Shown here: positions 23,015-32,130 of the stretch, piece after piece | Numbering within the stretch: the stretch's first letter is position 1 | Layout: every line of letters starts with the position of its first letter | Assembly (NCBI GenBank): GCA_004143645.1 | Contig: RXPK01001230.1 | Location: 1-64,000 of the forward strand | From: Protaetia brevitarsis | Lineage: Eukaryota; Arthropoda; Insecta; Coleoptera; Scarabaeidae | Length of the DNA stretch: 64,000 nucleotides | Reading direction: 5' to 3' | Notes under the pieces: generated by a model | What the model saw: only the letters and a program-made list of their open reading frames with translations | What the model was told of the DNA's origin: nothing | Databases searched by the model: none | Made by a program: the position numbers and the translations under genes

Positions 23015-23466
23015 TGAGATCCGGATATCCGGATCCGAGGACCCGGGTCCACTATCTAAAATCTACGATCCGGTTCCACTCGGATCCGAGTCCACTATCC
23101 GATTCTCAGATCTGGAGCCACTATCTGGTTCTCCGATCTGGATCTACAATCCGGTTCTCAGATCCGCATCTACTATCTGATTCCTAGATCCGGATCTACT
23201 GTCCGGTTTTGGGATCCGGATTTATAAAAGATATAAATTATCGACCAACTGTTAGTGTACTTACTACATATGTATACGTTCGTGTTGTATTATATATGGG
23301 TTCGAAAATCCTAGTAATTATTGCACCAGATTTGAGGTTTCTGATAGCAAAGCCGGATGTGAGGTCCCGGATACCAGATCCGGATCTAAGATTTCGGATA
23401 GTAGATTCGGTTCCGAGATTTCGGATAGCAGAACCGGATAACATTAAGGTCCGGATATCCGGATAA
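23015..23466. repeat. inverted (fold-back) 26-bp minisatellite
   Basis: The left arm holds four successive 26-bp units beginning at 23099, 23125, 23151 and 23177 (pattern CYGRTTCYNNGATCNGNATC then TACTAT), flanked by longer variants. The right arm (23321-23450) carries 25-27 bp units of the same kind in the opposite orientation. About 100 bases of unrelated DNA separate the arms. Both outer ends carry the self-complementary word TCCGGATATCCGGA (at 23019-23032 and near 23449-23462). The periodic peptide frames here are by-products of the repeat. The structure could fold into a long imperfect hairpin. Confidence 0.85.
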
Positions 23467-23489
23467 TAAATTATTCGGATCTAATATTA

Positions 23490-23745
23490 TCTGCACCCAG
23501 AGCTCTACTTCTAACCAACATGAATGTTGTCTCCGCCCTGGTTTTGAACCTCTGAAGCTGCTGACTCTAAATAAGCTTGGAGTCAAGGATGACAGCAAGA
23601 TGTTTCATTTTCTCTATCAGCTTTATTTCTTCACCTCTGGGTTCTAGAGGCCCAGGGTGATCAACGTTCCTCTTTGTCGTAAATACTATTCTGGTCTTTA
23701 TGAAGAAGCTGAGCCTTGGTGATACAGCTTCTCGTAATTTTTATA
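23490..23745 (-). mobile_element. LINE RT fragment (I/R1-like)
   Basis: Minus-strand reading gives LSFFIKTRIVFTTKRNVDHP, then EEIKLIEKMKHLAVILDSKL near 23570-23720. The first part corresponds to the N..KTE.V.FTRKR segment and the second to the VKYLGV.LD.KL box found after the YADD motif in I, R1 and jockey-type reverse transcriptases. A stop follows, and less certain residues (ALGAD) follow in another frame. It is a short internal fragment lying between the minisatellite and the inverted repeat. Confidence 0.6.
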
Positions 23746-23770
23746 TAATGCGTTGTGACTCTGTGACAAC

Positions 23771-23892
23771 CATCCTCAGGCCAGCTAAGAAACAATCGAA
23801 GAAATGAATTGTACAATTTGTAACATTTATAACAGTATTTCACAAATTGTATAACTCATTTCTTCGATTGCTTCTTAGCTGGCCTGAAGATG
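23771..23892. repeat. 51-bp inverted repeat with 20-base spacer
   Basis: Positions 23771-23821 and 23842-23892 are reverse complements apart from about four mismatches and are separated by 20 bases. The right arm runs directly into a hammerhead-like motif whose CTGAAGA core lies inside the arm; in the left arm the corresponding minus-strand word is CTGAGGA. Head-to-head terminal repeats of this type are known in Penelope-like elements, so this is probably such an end, though no protein of that family adjoins it. Confidence 0.85.
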
Positions 23893-23921
23893 TATTCTTA
23901 AAGGCGAAACCGGTCGCATGT
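23878..23921 (+). ncRNA. hammerhead-ribozyme-like motif, degenerate (copy A)
   Basis: The core words CTGAAGA (23884-23890) and GAAAC (23906-23910) are 15 bases apart, and the second runs into the palindrome ACCGGT and a C, giving the GTC cleavage triplet at 23913-23915. Stem I keeps only two adjacent pairs (GC with GC) beside the core, and stem II is imperfect. It shares its layout with the copies at 25.8 and 42.8 kb. Confidence 0.35.
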
Positions 23922-25439
23922 TTTTCTATTAAAGAATTTGTGAGGAACTAGACCTGTTCGTTTTATTTACTGTCTACCTGTAATTATCATAATTTGTTTC
24001 TCAATATGGCTTGAGAGCGACGATGCTTTTATTATATTATTGGCTTCCCCCTTCAAACTGGGGTTGGTTCTCGTTGTATTTGGTATGTTGATGGTTGTAA
24101 TAGTTGTATTTTTTTGGCTAACTCCCCGTAGGTAGATCCCGTAATAATTTATAAGTTATCTCTGTCTTTTTAAGCATTGCGTATGCAAATGTATGGTAAC
24201 ACTATGGATATCCTTGTGGAAGCTTTTTTGGGGTCACCTATTAGCTTTACAAATGCACCCAGTTAATTATGTATGTAATGTTTTTTTTTCTTAATGTTTA
24301 GAAAACCTGCTGTTTAGATTTCACTTAGCTGAACAGTTTGATTTCACATTAATAAGAGCAAAAATATTGTTTGTTAAAAAATAATTACCGTAATATGTCA
24401 AAGTAACGTGTTCTTTATTTGTCTAAAATTAATAAAATAATTGTTCCTGGAAGTTATCTTCGATTGAAGTAGATTCTGACATTCAGACTTAACTACCAAA
24501 CAACTAACATGTATAAAGTTGTAGATACCACAAAAATAAAGAATGGTTGTGGGCATCAAGATGCTAGGCAAACAGTCGTGTGACAATACGATGATAATGA
24601 TATTTACTATCCCAATACTTATGTGAGCAATACAGCAATAACTGTGTTGTTGTGGAAGCAATTTAGGTCACACCGCAAATTAATACAAGTATTTCAATTA
24701 CATCACTGTGAAGGATATATGCATATATCACATGTTGGTCCAATCAGTCACTAAGAATTGATCTAGTAGTCGGTGACAGGCAGCCTCTAATCCGCTGGGA
24801 AGTATGAGTAATGACTTACACGTCATGTCACGGACAGGTTGCATCCGTGAAATTCGTGTTTACAGAATCGGGGCGAAGGTGGATCCAGAGGGGACGGAGG
24901 AATGGTTCGATGGGCGGGGGCCCTCAGACTGTAAGAACGAACGAACACAGAACATCCGACGAACCATTAAGGAAATATTATCTATAAATCACACCGTTAT
25001 CTTGATTTATTTGTTGTAAAATATCGTTACTGCACTTGAGGTTTTTCTCTTCGCTTCATCCGCCGCGCTTCTCCAAGGCGTTGGAGTTCAGTTGAGTGAA
25101 AAAGGACACTTCGTCGCAGGGGGTCGAACTACAGCGTCCGTCGATTTTCTCTTGTTTTTTTTTACTCTCTCTGTTAAGACTTTGAAGGGGATACGAATAA
25201 ATCGTCTGCAAGTTCGGTTTTCTTACCTCATTTTATACTCTTTTTGGAGGGTTTATTATATTTTATCAGTAAATTATGTACAAATTTGTCTAGGATCTAC
25301 CCTAACAAAATATGTATACAAGGTCAAGGGATGACTTGTTGAGTTTTAACTTAACAGATGAGATTCCTATATCTTCTACTGTCCATTATTTCCTTATGTT
25401 TTCATTAAAATTTGGTAACTAATCTCATTTGGGGGTACT
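23922..25439. other. unassigned, with a GC-richer patch at 24820-25150
   Basis: Nothing recognisable in the AT-rich part. The patch at 24820-25150 is clearly higher in GC and CG dinucleotides and includes two short plus-strand frames (24804-25019 and 25092-25334), both unrecognised. It may be promoter or exon DNA of a neighbouring gene, but no motif decides this. Confidence 0.35.
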
Positions 25440-25705
25440 TTTAAAGATAAACATTGCGTAGGTATGTTGCTACGCTTTCTGAAGTAACTAAGGAAGCAGG
25501 ACTTCTATACATTAAGCCGGAGGTAGTTGTTCGTCGACTGGTCGAGCATAAGGTCCAGATTCTTTTAAAGTAGGTTTGAGTCGAAAGCTATTATAAGTAA
25601 TTTTCAGATCATCCGCATATTCCAACACGAGACAATCCAGAGAAGAGATAATATCACTGATAGAAATATTGAAAACTACAGGTCCCAGGTTAATGTGTAT
25701 GGATA
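25440..25705 (-). mobile_element. LINE RT fragment with YADD box
   Basis: Minus-strand reading gives NLGPVVFNISISDIISSL near 25640-25700, then EYADDLKI near 25605-25630, the catalytic box, intact. After a frame change LDQSTNNYLRLNV near 25525-25565 matches the L..W...N.L.LN.SK segment that follows. This is the palm-domain core of a CR1/jockey-type reverse transcriptase. Only about 85 codons are preserved, with a stop in the last part. Confidence 0.75.
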
Positions 25706-25817
25706 ATAAAATATATAAGTGGAAGAATAAATGAATGAGATTCTTTATTCTTCATTTATTCTCAAGTTTATTAAGTATATGTACGGCTTTCTGCGTATAA
25801 TACATTAGTTAGACCAG

Positions 25818-25859
25818 TAGCACTGATGATGCTTGGTAAGGTGAAACATATGTATGCTA
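25818..25859 (+). ncRNA. hammerhead-ribozyme-like motif (copy C)
   Basis: TAGCA (25818-25822) precedes the core CTGATGA (25823-25829). After a 13-base segment that can form a short stem (GCTT with AGGT, including wobble pairs, after one bulged T) comes GAAAC (25843-25847), then the palindrome ACATATGT (25846-25853), an A, and TGCTA (25855-25859). TAGCA and TGCTA pair perfectly as stem I. All core residues of a type I hammerhead (CUGANGA, GAAA, UH) are thus in place; the one deviation is the extra T before stem II, shared with copy B. The loop-less palindromic stem III would suit cleavage as a dimer. Whether it is active is unknown. Confidence 0.5.
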
Positions 25860-26478
25860 ATATCTACCTAGTGTTACACACGCTTTTAACTAGACCTAAT
25901 TATTAAGCAGTGTTAATTAACACAAGTATAGTGGCTTAAAGTCGTCCTACAATTATTGTTATCCTTTATGGATACATATTGTAGTTTCAGATAGACAATT
26001 TAGCAAATATCTTCACGTTAATAATGCAATTTCCATCTTAAATTCTTATTCGTTTATTCTAACAATAAAACAGCTTCAATATGTTTTATTTTTTGTTTTA
26101 CTTACGAGATGGGTCTTCTTAAAAAATGTCTGGAGAATCTAACAAGTGTCCAACCACCAAATCAAATTACGTGCAGAAACAAAAGGCTCCTGCAGCCTCG
26201 TTTGGTTTGGTCCTGATGTTAAAACCTTGGAATACTCAGACACTCTGCTGCTTGTGTACTCCACGAACGTAGATAGGCAATATTTAAAAAAGGAAAATGA
26301 ATCCGTTTACTACATAAAATAATGAAACGTATTGAAAAAATATCTAAACAAGAAGCCAAAATAATGGCAAGTTAAGGTAAAGACGTAGACAAATATATCT
26401 TCTCAAGAAACGTCACAGCGATAATATCAACATAACACAGCAGTTTAACTTCTAAGGATAAAAAGAGCGAACAAAATT
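25860..26478. other. unassigned AT-rich DNA
   Basis: No coding motif or element end was recognised in this stretch. Confidence 0.5.
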
Positions 26479-27100
26479 ATTAGTACGAGTGTACCTATAA
26501 AATAAATATTGGAAATATGAATCTTTAATTTAATAACATTGATTAGAGTAATTAGTACTAAGTTATTGTTAAATATTAGGATAGGCACTGCTGCTGATTT
26601 ATTTGCTTTAAGTTCATTATGTTGGTCCATCCCTCTGATGCAGGTAAAGGGCTGCTAGCGCACAATGTGTGAAGAGCCGAGGAGCTACTGGAGACGACAC
26701 AGGTATCGGAACTAAGAGGACGTGGAAGCTGTCTCTTCCAAAACCATAAGGATAACAACAATAATTCGCTGGCTATCAGTAACAAGGACCACTGCTGCCT
26801 CCAAAGATCTGCTCTCAAAGTAAAGTTTTTTCGCGGTGTTCCCTTACTCCTCAGTGAATGCTGGGGGATAACTAAAGCTGTTCCATGGGAGCAAAGATAA
26901 CAACTCAATTGATAGTTGACTGGTTTATTATATTTTTGTCATTGTATTATTATAATCACACAAAATTGTTAATTAAAGTAGGAACATTTCAATTGTTTTG
27001 GCATCTATACAATGCTTGGAATAGGTAGCCTCGCGTGGTACTTTTAGGTGGGGTACAGGGTGAGGATGAATTGTGATTATTTAGCTCTTCATAAATAAAG
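26479..27100 (+). repeat. LINE 3'-tail repeat, copy 1
   Basis: Non-coding repeat shared with 30940-31600 (plus), 42010-42503 (plus) and 50155-50605 (minus). Marker words present in the copies include GTGAATGCTGGG, AGGAACATT.CAATTG, GTAGCCTCG and a terminal CATAAATAAAG. The copy at 30.3-31.6 kb carries the same sequence directly behind an RNase H-LINE coding end, which identifies it as that family's 3' untranslated tail; the other copies are 5'-truncated insertions. The 110-codon antisense frame at 26576-26908 is a by-product. Confidence 0.8.
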
Positions 27101-27104
27101 TGTG

Positions 27105-28460
27105 AAGATTAAAGAAAATAAGATGAAAACGCCGAGTAATCAATTACATTGATAAGAAACGGACTAAACATATAACCATTAAAAGAAAACAAAGCATATA
27201 AACACAAACGGAATAGACACGTTTTTTCCCCCATGTAATGCATGTGTTTATTTAGTGCGTAGTGCTCAGCTAAGATTCCTGCGAGTAATCTGAATCTGTC
27301 CCTGCTCATAAAGATTGCCTTACGGAGTAAAGGAGCTTTCCTCATTCGGATAAAGGCCTAGAGATTTATAGTGTCTTGCGCCGGCGAGCCATTCCAAACG
27401 GAGCACCGCCTAGCGGCAAGTTGGGCATCTGACAAACATTTTGATGCTGCTATATGAGTTACCACACGTCGGTTCTGCACTTAAGAGCGTCAACTCGCTG
27501 GCGCCTCTTGCTAATATGTTAGCTATTTCATTGCCCTGATTCCAGAGTGACCTGGCACCCATCTCAATATTTAGATGTTCCGTCAGCTACTTAAGCTTTC
27601 TGTGTCACCCCAGAACCATCTCAGAGTCAAATCTAACAGTCTGCAAAGGTTTTAGGGCAGCCTGGCAGTCGGAGATTTCCACCCTTCCATTGCGCAGGCA
27701 GTTTGAGATGCCCTTAGCATAAGTCTGGATGGCAATAATTTTGGCCTGGAAAATGGCGGGGAAGGCCCCTAGGCCCCAATACTCGTGCCATTACGCTTTT
27801 TTGTTTTGCGGATGTACACTATTGCAGTTTCCCTGATGGAGAACGCTGTATCCCCCAGAGAAGCTGAAAATGGGCGAGATCTTATCCGCCTTAACGGACA
27901 GTGGTATTGTCTGTTCGATGTAGTTGAAGACGCTGGTGTGGTCTGCGACTTTGACGGAGAAGCCCTTGCATCCACTACTTTTTGCTCTGTAAGCCCCTAG
28001 GATTACTTCAGACCACAACACCAATTGCAGCGAGGGCAGCCCAAGAATGGTCTCCATAGCAGCCGTCGGTGTCGAGGACATGGCTCCCGTGATGTTCAAG
28101 TAAGCAATCCTTCGAACTTTACTAAGTACACTTATAGCATAGTCTAGATTTGCTTTATGCCACCAGAGCGAGGCGTAAGTTATAGAGGGTACTATAACTT
28201 TCGTGTACAGCCAGTGTGCCATCGCAGGCTTTAGTCCCCACGTTTTATCGAACATATCTCTACAGGCCCAGAAGTTCCTTATGGCTTTGTTCGTCACGTA
28301 TTCTAGGTGTGATTTTTACAGCAGATTTAGCGTCCAAGACAACACTCGGATATTTAACCTCGGTTAATACGAGTATTTTAGAACCGAATATAGTGGGACA
28401 CTGGAGTTGGGAAGCTTCCTCCTCTATGTAAACGGAACAATATAAAAATACACACGTTAG
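27105..28460 (-). mobile_element. LINE relic: RT C-terminal part, RNase H, C-terminus
   Basis: From high to low coordinates the minus strand reads: VLTEVKYPSVVLDAK (near 28320-28370, the KYLGV.LD.K box), AIRNFWACRDMFDKTWGLKP, VIVPSITYASLWWHKANLD, then VLSKVRRIAYLNITGAMSST and AMETILGLPSLQLV (near 27960-28150). This is the thumb/connection of R1/LOA/I-type reverse transcriptases. RNase H follows near 27500-27760: FQAKIIAIQTYAKGI (QAE..AI), ISDCQAALKPLQT (SD.QAA), and GNEIANILARGAS. The end reads RDRFRLLAGILAEHYALNKH then MHYMG (27230-27310). The block from about 27790 to 28300 is a single uninterrupted frame of 168 codons, so this copy is comparatively young, but stops and frameshifts occur in RNase H. 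Confidence 0.85.
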
Positions 28461-30300
28461 AGGATGCCAAAAGATTTCGCCAATGATGCTACGATGTGAA
28501 TCTACTGCAAGAAGAAGCATTAACTGATCAATCGAAATATGGTGAAGAAAAACTTAAACCCATAAACAGTATGCTGATGAGCAAGATGCTATTTTTAATT
28601 AAGTATGACTAAAATAAATGTTAACCATCGAAGTAGTTTCAATTTATAGCTCTTATCACACATTAGCAAAAACAGAAGGTAAGCAATGATGTAGCAATTT
28701 GGGAAATCTAGCGCCACATGTTTTCGTTTACGCAAAGCCAAAAAAAAAAAAAAATAGAGATCTTTTGGAACTTCTGGATTTCAAATTCTTTTATGGAATG
28801 TAAAGTATGAATACAATATACCGCATTCGCGTAATCTGATCTCAATGAAATTAATTCATACTTGTTTGAAATATTTTCGGATACTTAATAAGTTATGATT
28901 AAGAGATATTAAAAAATGAAAAATTGTGGTAGCAGTACCAAAAAAGAACAGCAATACTAAAATATTTTTGGAGAATTGAGTTTATTTAATGGCGTACCAT
29001 TGGCAGATCCAAACTGAGGTCGTGCACGCTACTTAAGTGACAGTTCCGTACTTCAATATTCTGTATACAAAAGGTTATTTATTATATCTTATATAAATAT
29101 TACATCTATAATAATTATATAAGTCGTGTTCAGCGTTCTTTGCATCTGTCAGCCGCACAGAAATAACTGCTATTACTAACCTACGCTGGAAGCCAAATAC
29201 ATTTTCTTGACATAAAATAAAATAAATAACAATAGACAAGTTTTGTTGTTAAAGTTAAGGCACATTAGATGAAAATACAATACAAATGACTAAAGAAATC
29301 CCAATATTAATAATGTATGATAGTTGGAATCACAAGAGAATATTCTTTGTAAGAAAATTTCCTACACAAATTTCCCATGCTTCAGTTATTTTTAATGTAA
29401 GCTTTAGAGAATAAGGAACTTTCCGAGTATCGTAGTAACCATGAAATTTTAAAAATAACACTTGCACTCTGTACATTTTCCGTAGGTAATCAATTTCGAA
29501 GAATGTCTTCAGCGCAGCGGAGAGGGAGAGCTTTGGGAAACGAATGATGCGGAGCGGTGATGGTCCGTAAGTTTATAGCTTCGAAAAGGGGGCGAAACAT
29601 TCGCGTAATAGGAAAGCAGTGTATCTGCCCCAATAGAGGGTGAAATCACAAAAGCTGGAGGATGTAATGGTCGATCAAAAAGGAACATCGGTTACAAATT
29701 ACTGGAGATTGACAGCAGATGTGTTCGTTGAGAGATACGTGCTGGAATTTGGAATATGCCAGAGGAAAATGCACACTTATACACACAATGACGTATGCAT
29801 TTACATTGCCTGCTTTCAGGGTAAAATAAAACGTAGTGGAACGAAATAGTGTATACCTATAGCTGGAATTTTAAATATTTTTCTCGGTATATTAATCAGA
29901 ATATTTAAAGCTGTGTTTACTGTCACCAATTTTCATTTCAAATTAATGTCCAGTACTTTCCAAGACGCTTGCAGCTTCTCGCGTGCAAGAACTTGCAATC
30001 GTTTAAGCGGGTCACTACATATTTTTCTTTTCATTTTTGGTTACCATAATAGAGGATTTTTATAGTTATTTCCGAACAAGTTTGACGAAAATCCGAGCAG
30101 TAGAACTGGATGAACTTCTTTTTTAATTAGCCAAACCACAACACCATCAAATCTTATACGCAAGGAAAAACGACAAGGTGTGCATTTTTATTTACAAAAT
30201 TGATAATTAAAACGATGATAATCAATAACAAGCGTAATAATAATTATAATCTACGGGGCTAAATACAAAAAAAAATTAACATACACAATCGAAAGTTTAA
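28461..30300. other. unassigned AT-rich DNA
   Basis: No recognised coding motif. A moderately GC-richer stretch lies at 29490-29640. The short frame at 29640-29849 matches nothing I know. Confidence 0.5.
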
Positions 30301-30835
30301 ATTAGAGGATTATTGCAATATTTTTCAGGCAGAATTACTTGCAATAAATCAGGCAGTAGTTTATATTGGGCCCGAATGTGAGGGGAGTTATAAAACATTT
30401 TGGACTAAGGCTCACGTAGGTACAATTGGTAATGAGAAAGCGATTCAATTAGCAAAAGAGACGGTGTCTAGGGCAGACAGCGCGATGTTTATATTATTGG
30501 GCTAATTTAGGCTAGCGTAGTTAAAAATAGCGTTTAGGGGTAAACTTGATAATGATTGACAAAGTAGGTGGGATATTACTTTAAATAGGAGGTGGATTAG
30601 GAAATTTATGGGTAGCGTTACACGTTTTAGGGAAATGAAGCTTAATTTGTCTTATCAGGCGGTAGAATTAATAACAGGTCACGGTAATTTTAAATCATAT
30701 TTATGTAGAATTGAGAGGGTTAATGATTCACATTGTGAATGTGGTGGGGTAGATATAGCGGGGCGTGTCTTATTTGTATATCCACTCACTGATGAGTGGC
30801 GGTGGCGTACGGAAGGGCATTAGCTAAGAGGTTAA
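30301..30835 (+). mobile_element. RNase H-bearing LINE relic, RNase H end to C-terminus
   Basis: Plus-strand frames read IFQAELLAINQAVVY near 30325-30365 (QAEL.AI block of RNase H), then FWTKAHVGTIGNEKAIQLAK near 30395-30455, the W..AH.G..GNE..D.LAK box with aspartate replaced by isoleucine. After a gap with stops come YQAVELITGHGNFKSYLCRI and CECGG, then FVYPLTDEWRW near 30650-30805: the TGHG.F..YL...........C.CGG..D...H.L..CPL.D.. C-terminal zinc-binding region. The 3' tail follows at 30940. This is the only copy in the window in which coding end and tail repeat are joined, and so it names the family. Confidence 0.8.
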
Positions 30836-30939
30836 TCTGGCAGCGAAGCGAAACAGATATTAGAGATAATATCTGGTCGAATGGTGGGAATTGTTTAGTA
30901 ATGTTAGTAGCGTAGCACTTTAATGGTAGAAATTAGTAT

Positions 30940-31600
30940 TAAGCTACAAATATTTAAAATTAGATCTTTAATTTAATTATTATTGGTTAGAATAATTAGG
31001 ATTGTTAAGTATTAAAATAGGTACTGCTGTTGTTTGGTTTATTTTTAAGACATTACTTCTTTCCTGTTTCAACTTCCAATTCATGATGCGTGTAAAAGGG
31101 AGCAGCTACGTGAAGATGTTACGACTGTCGAAATTAAGGCAACGTGGAGGCTGCTTCTTCCAGCACTCGGAAGAATAATAATAAATTTATCGGCTATCAG
31201 TAACAAGGCTTGGGACTTTTTCTCAGATCCTCCAAGAGTAAGGTTTTTGCCATGGTTTTCCCTTACTTCTTGGTGAATGCTGGGAGATAACTAAAGTCAT
31301 GGGCGCAAATATTCTGATAGCTGATCAATTTATAGTAGATCTGATAGAGTACTGATCAATTTACAGTAGATTCCCTATTATTTGAACTAATCACATTTCA
31401 CATATTTCAGCATTTCACGTAAAGTAGTATTCACATAATCGTCAAGCAGCTTATTTAAGGAACTTATTTAGTTAGAATAGGAACATTTCAATTGGTATGG
31501 AATCCGTTTTAGTACTTAGAATAGGTGGCCTCGTGTAGTACCTTTAGGTGGAGCGTGCGGATAGGATGATTTGTAATTTTTTAGTTTTTACTAAATAATC
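30940..31600 (+). repeat. LINE 3'-tail repeat, copy 2 (joined to its coding end)
   Basis: Non-coding tail behind the RNase H-LINE end at 30301-30835. It shares long blocks with copies 1, 3 and 4, such as GCTGCTTCTTCCAGCACT, GTAAGGTTTTTGCCATGG and CTCGTGTAGTACC, and ends near an A-rich ACTAAATAA. No clear target-site duplication was seen at its right end, where an R1-like fragment begins about 45 bases later. Confidence 0.8.
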
Positions 31601-31644
31601 CATTCACGGCGATGGAGAAGAAACAAAATGCGTTTTCTTGAAAA

Positions 31645-32130
31645 ACCAGAGAGGAAGGTCCCGCTTAAAGCATCCTCCGCCATCGCATAATCTTCACAAA
31701 TGCTTTGCAAGTGATGGTTTAGAATCCACCGATCGACCTCTTGCCCTCGTAAAGGATTTGTTTTATACCAAAACGAGAGTAAAACATTACGAGAGCAAGC
31801 AAAACCCAATCTGTTAGAACTATGGGAATCCAGAGAGGGCTATAATGACGAAAAAGCTCAGTGGGCAAAAAAAAAATGATACCCGATACACCATCATGGA
31901 TTGGATGCAAACACAGAAGCAAAGATTATTTTATAACGCAGCTGTTAACAGGCAATGGCTGCTTTAGAAACTATGCCAAAAGTTTGGTATGGACGGCAGT
32001 GAGAATTGTATCCGCTGTGGAGATCCGTCGCGTCGTTTATTGCGTTGCTACCAAGCTTAATCTTCGAACACGATCAAGGGAAAGACGTCAGTTAGAAACT
32101 TGTTAAAATGTTTGTATAATATGGTATTTT
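31645..32130 (+). mobile_element. R1-like LINE relic, ORF2 C-terminus
   Basis: Plus-strand frames read KVPLKASSAIA near 31655-31690, then YQNESKTLREQAKPNLLELW near 31765-31825, then DYFITQLLTGNGCFRNYAK near 31925-31985 and, in another frame, FGMDGSENCIRCGDPSRR near 31985-32035. The order corresponds to the end of R1-clade ORF2: an LR.AS.YRTVS-like helix, the ER..Y....W segment, the TQ.LTGHG.F..YL block and the C-x2-C finger. The histidine part of the finger is lost by a frame change. A truncated dead copy. Confidence 0.7.

Noticed and set aside
22992..23466. Frames giving periodic peptides rich in Ser, Asp, Pro and Ile
   Set aside because: The periodicity follows the 26-bp minisatellite; there is no sign of a protein-coding constraint.
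26576..26908. 110-codon minus-strand frame
   Set aside because: It lies antisense within a LINE 3'-tail repeat that has at least four copies here; the other copies do not keep the frame.
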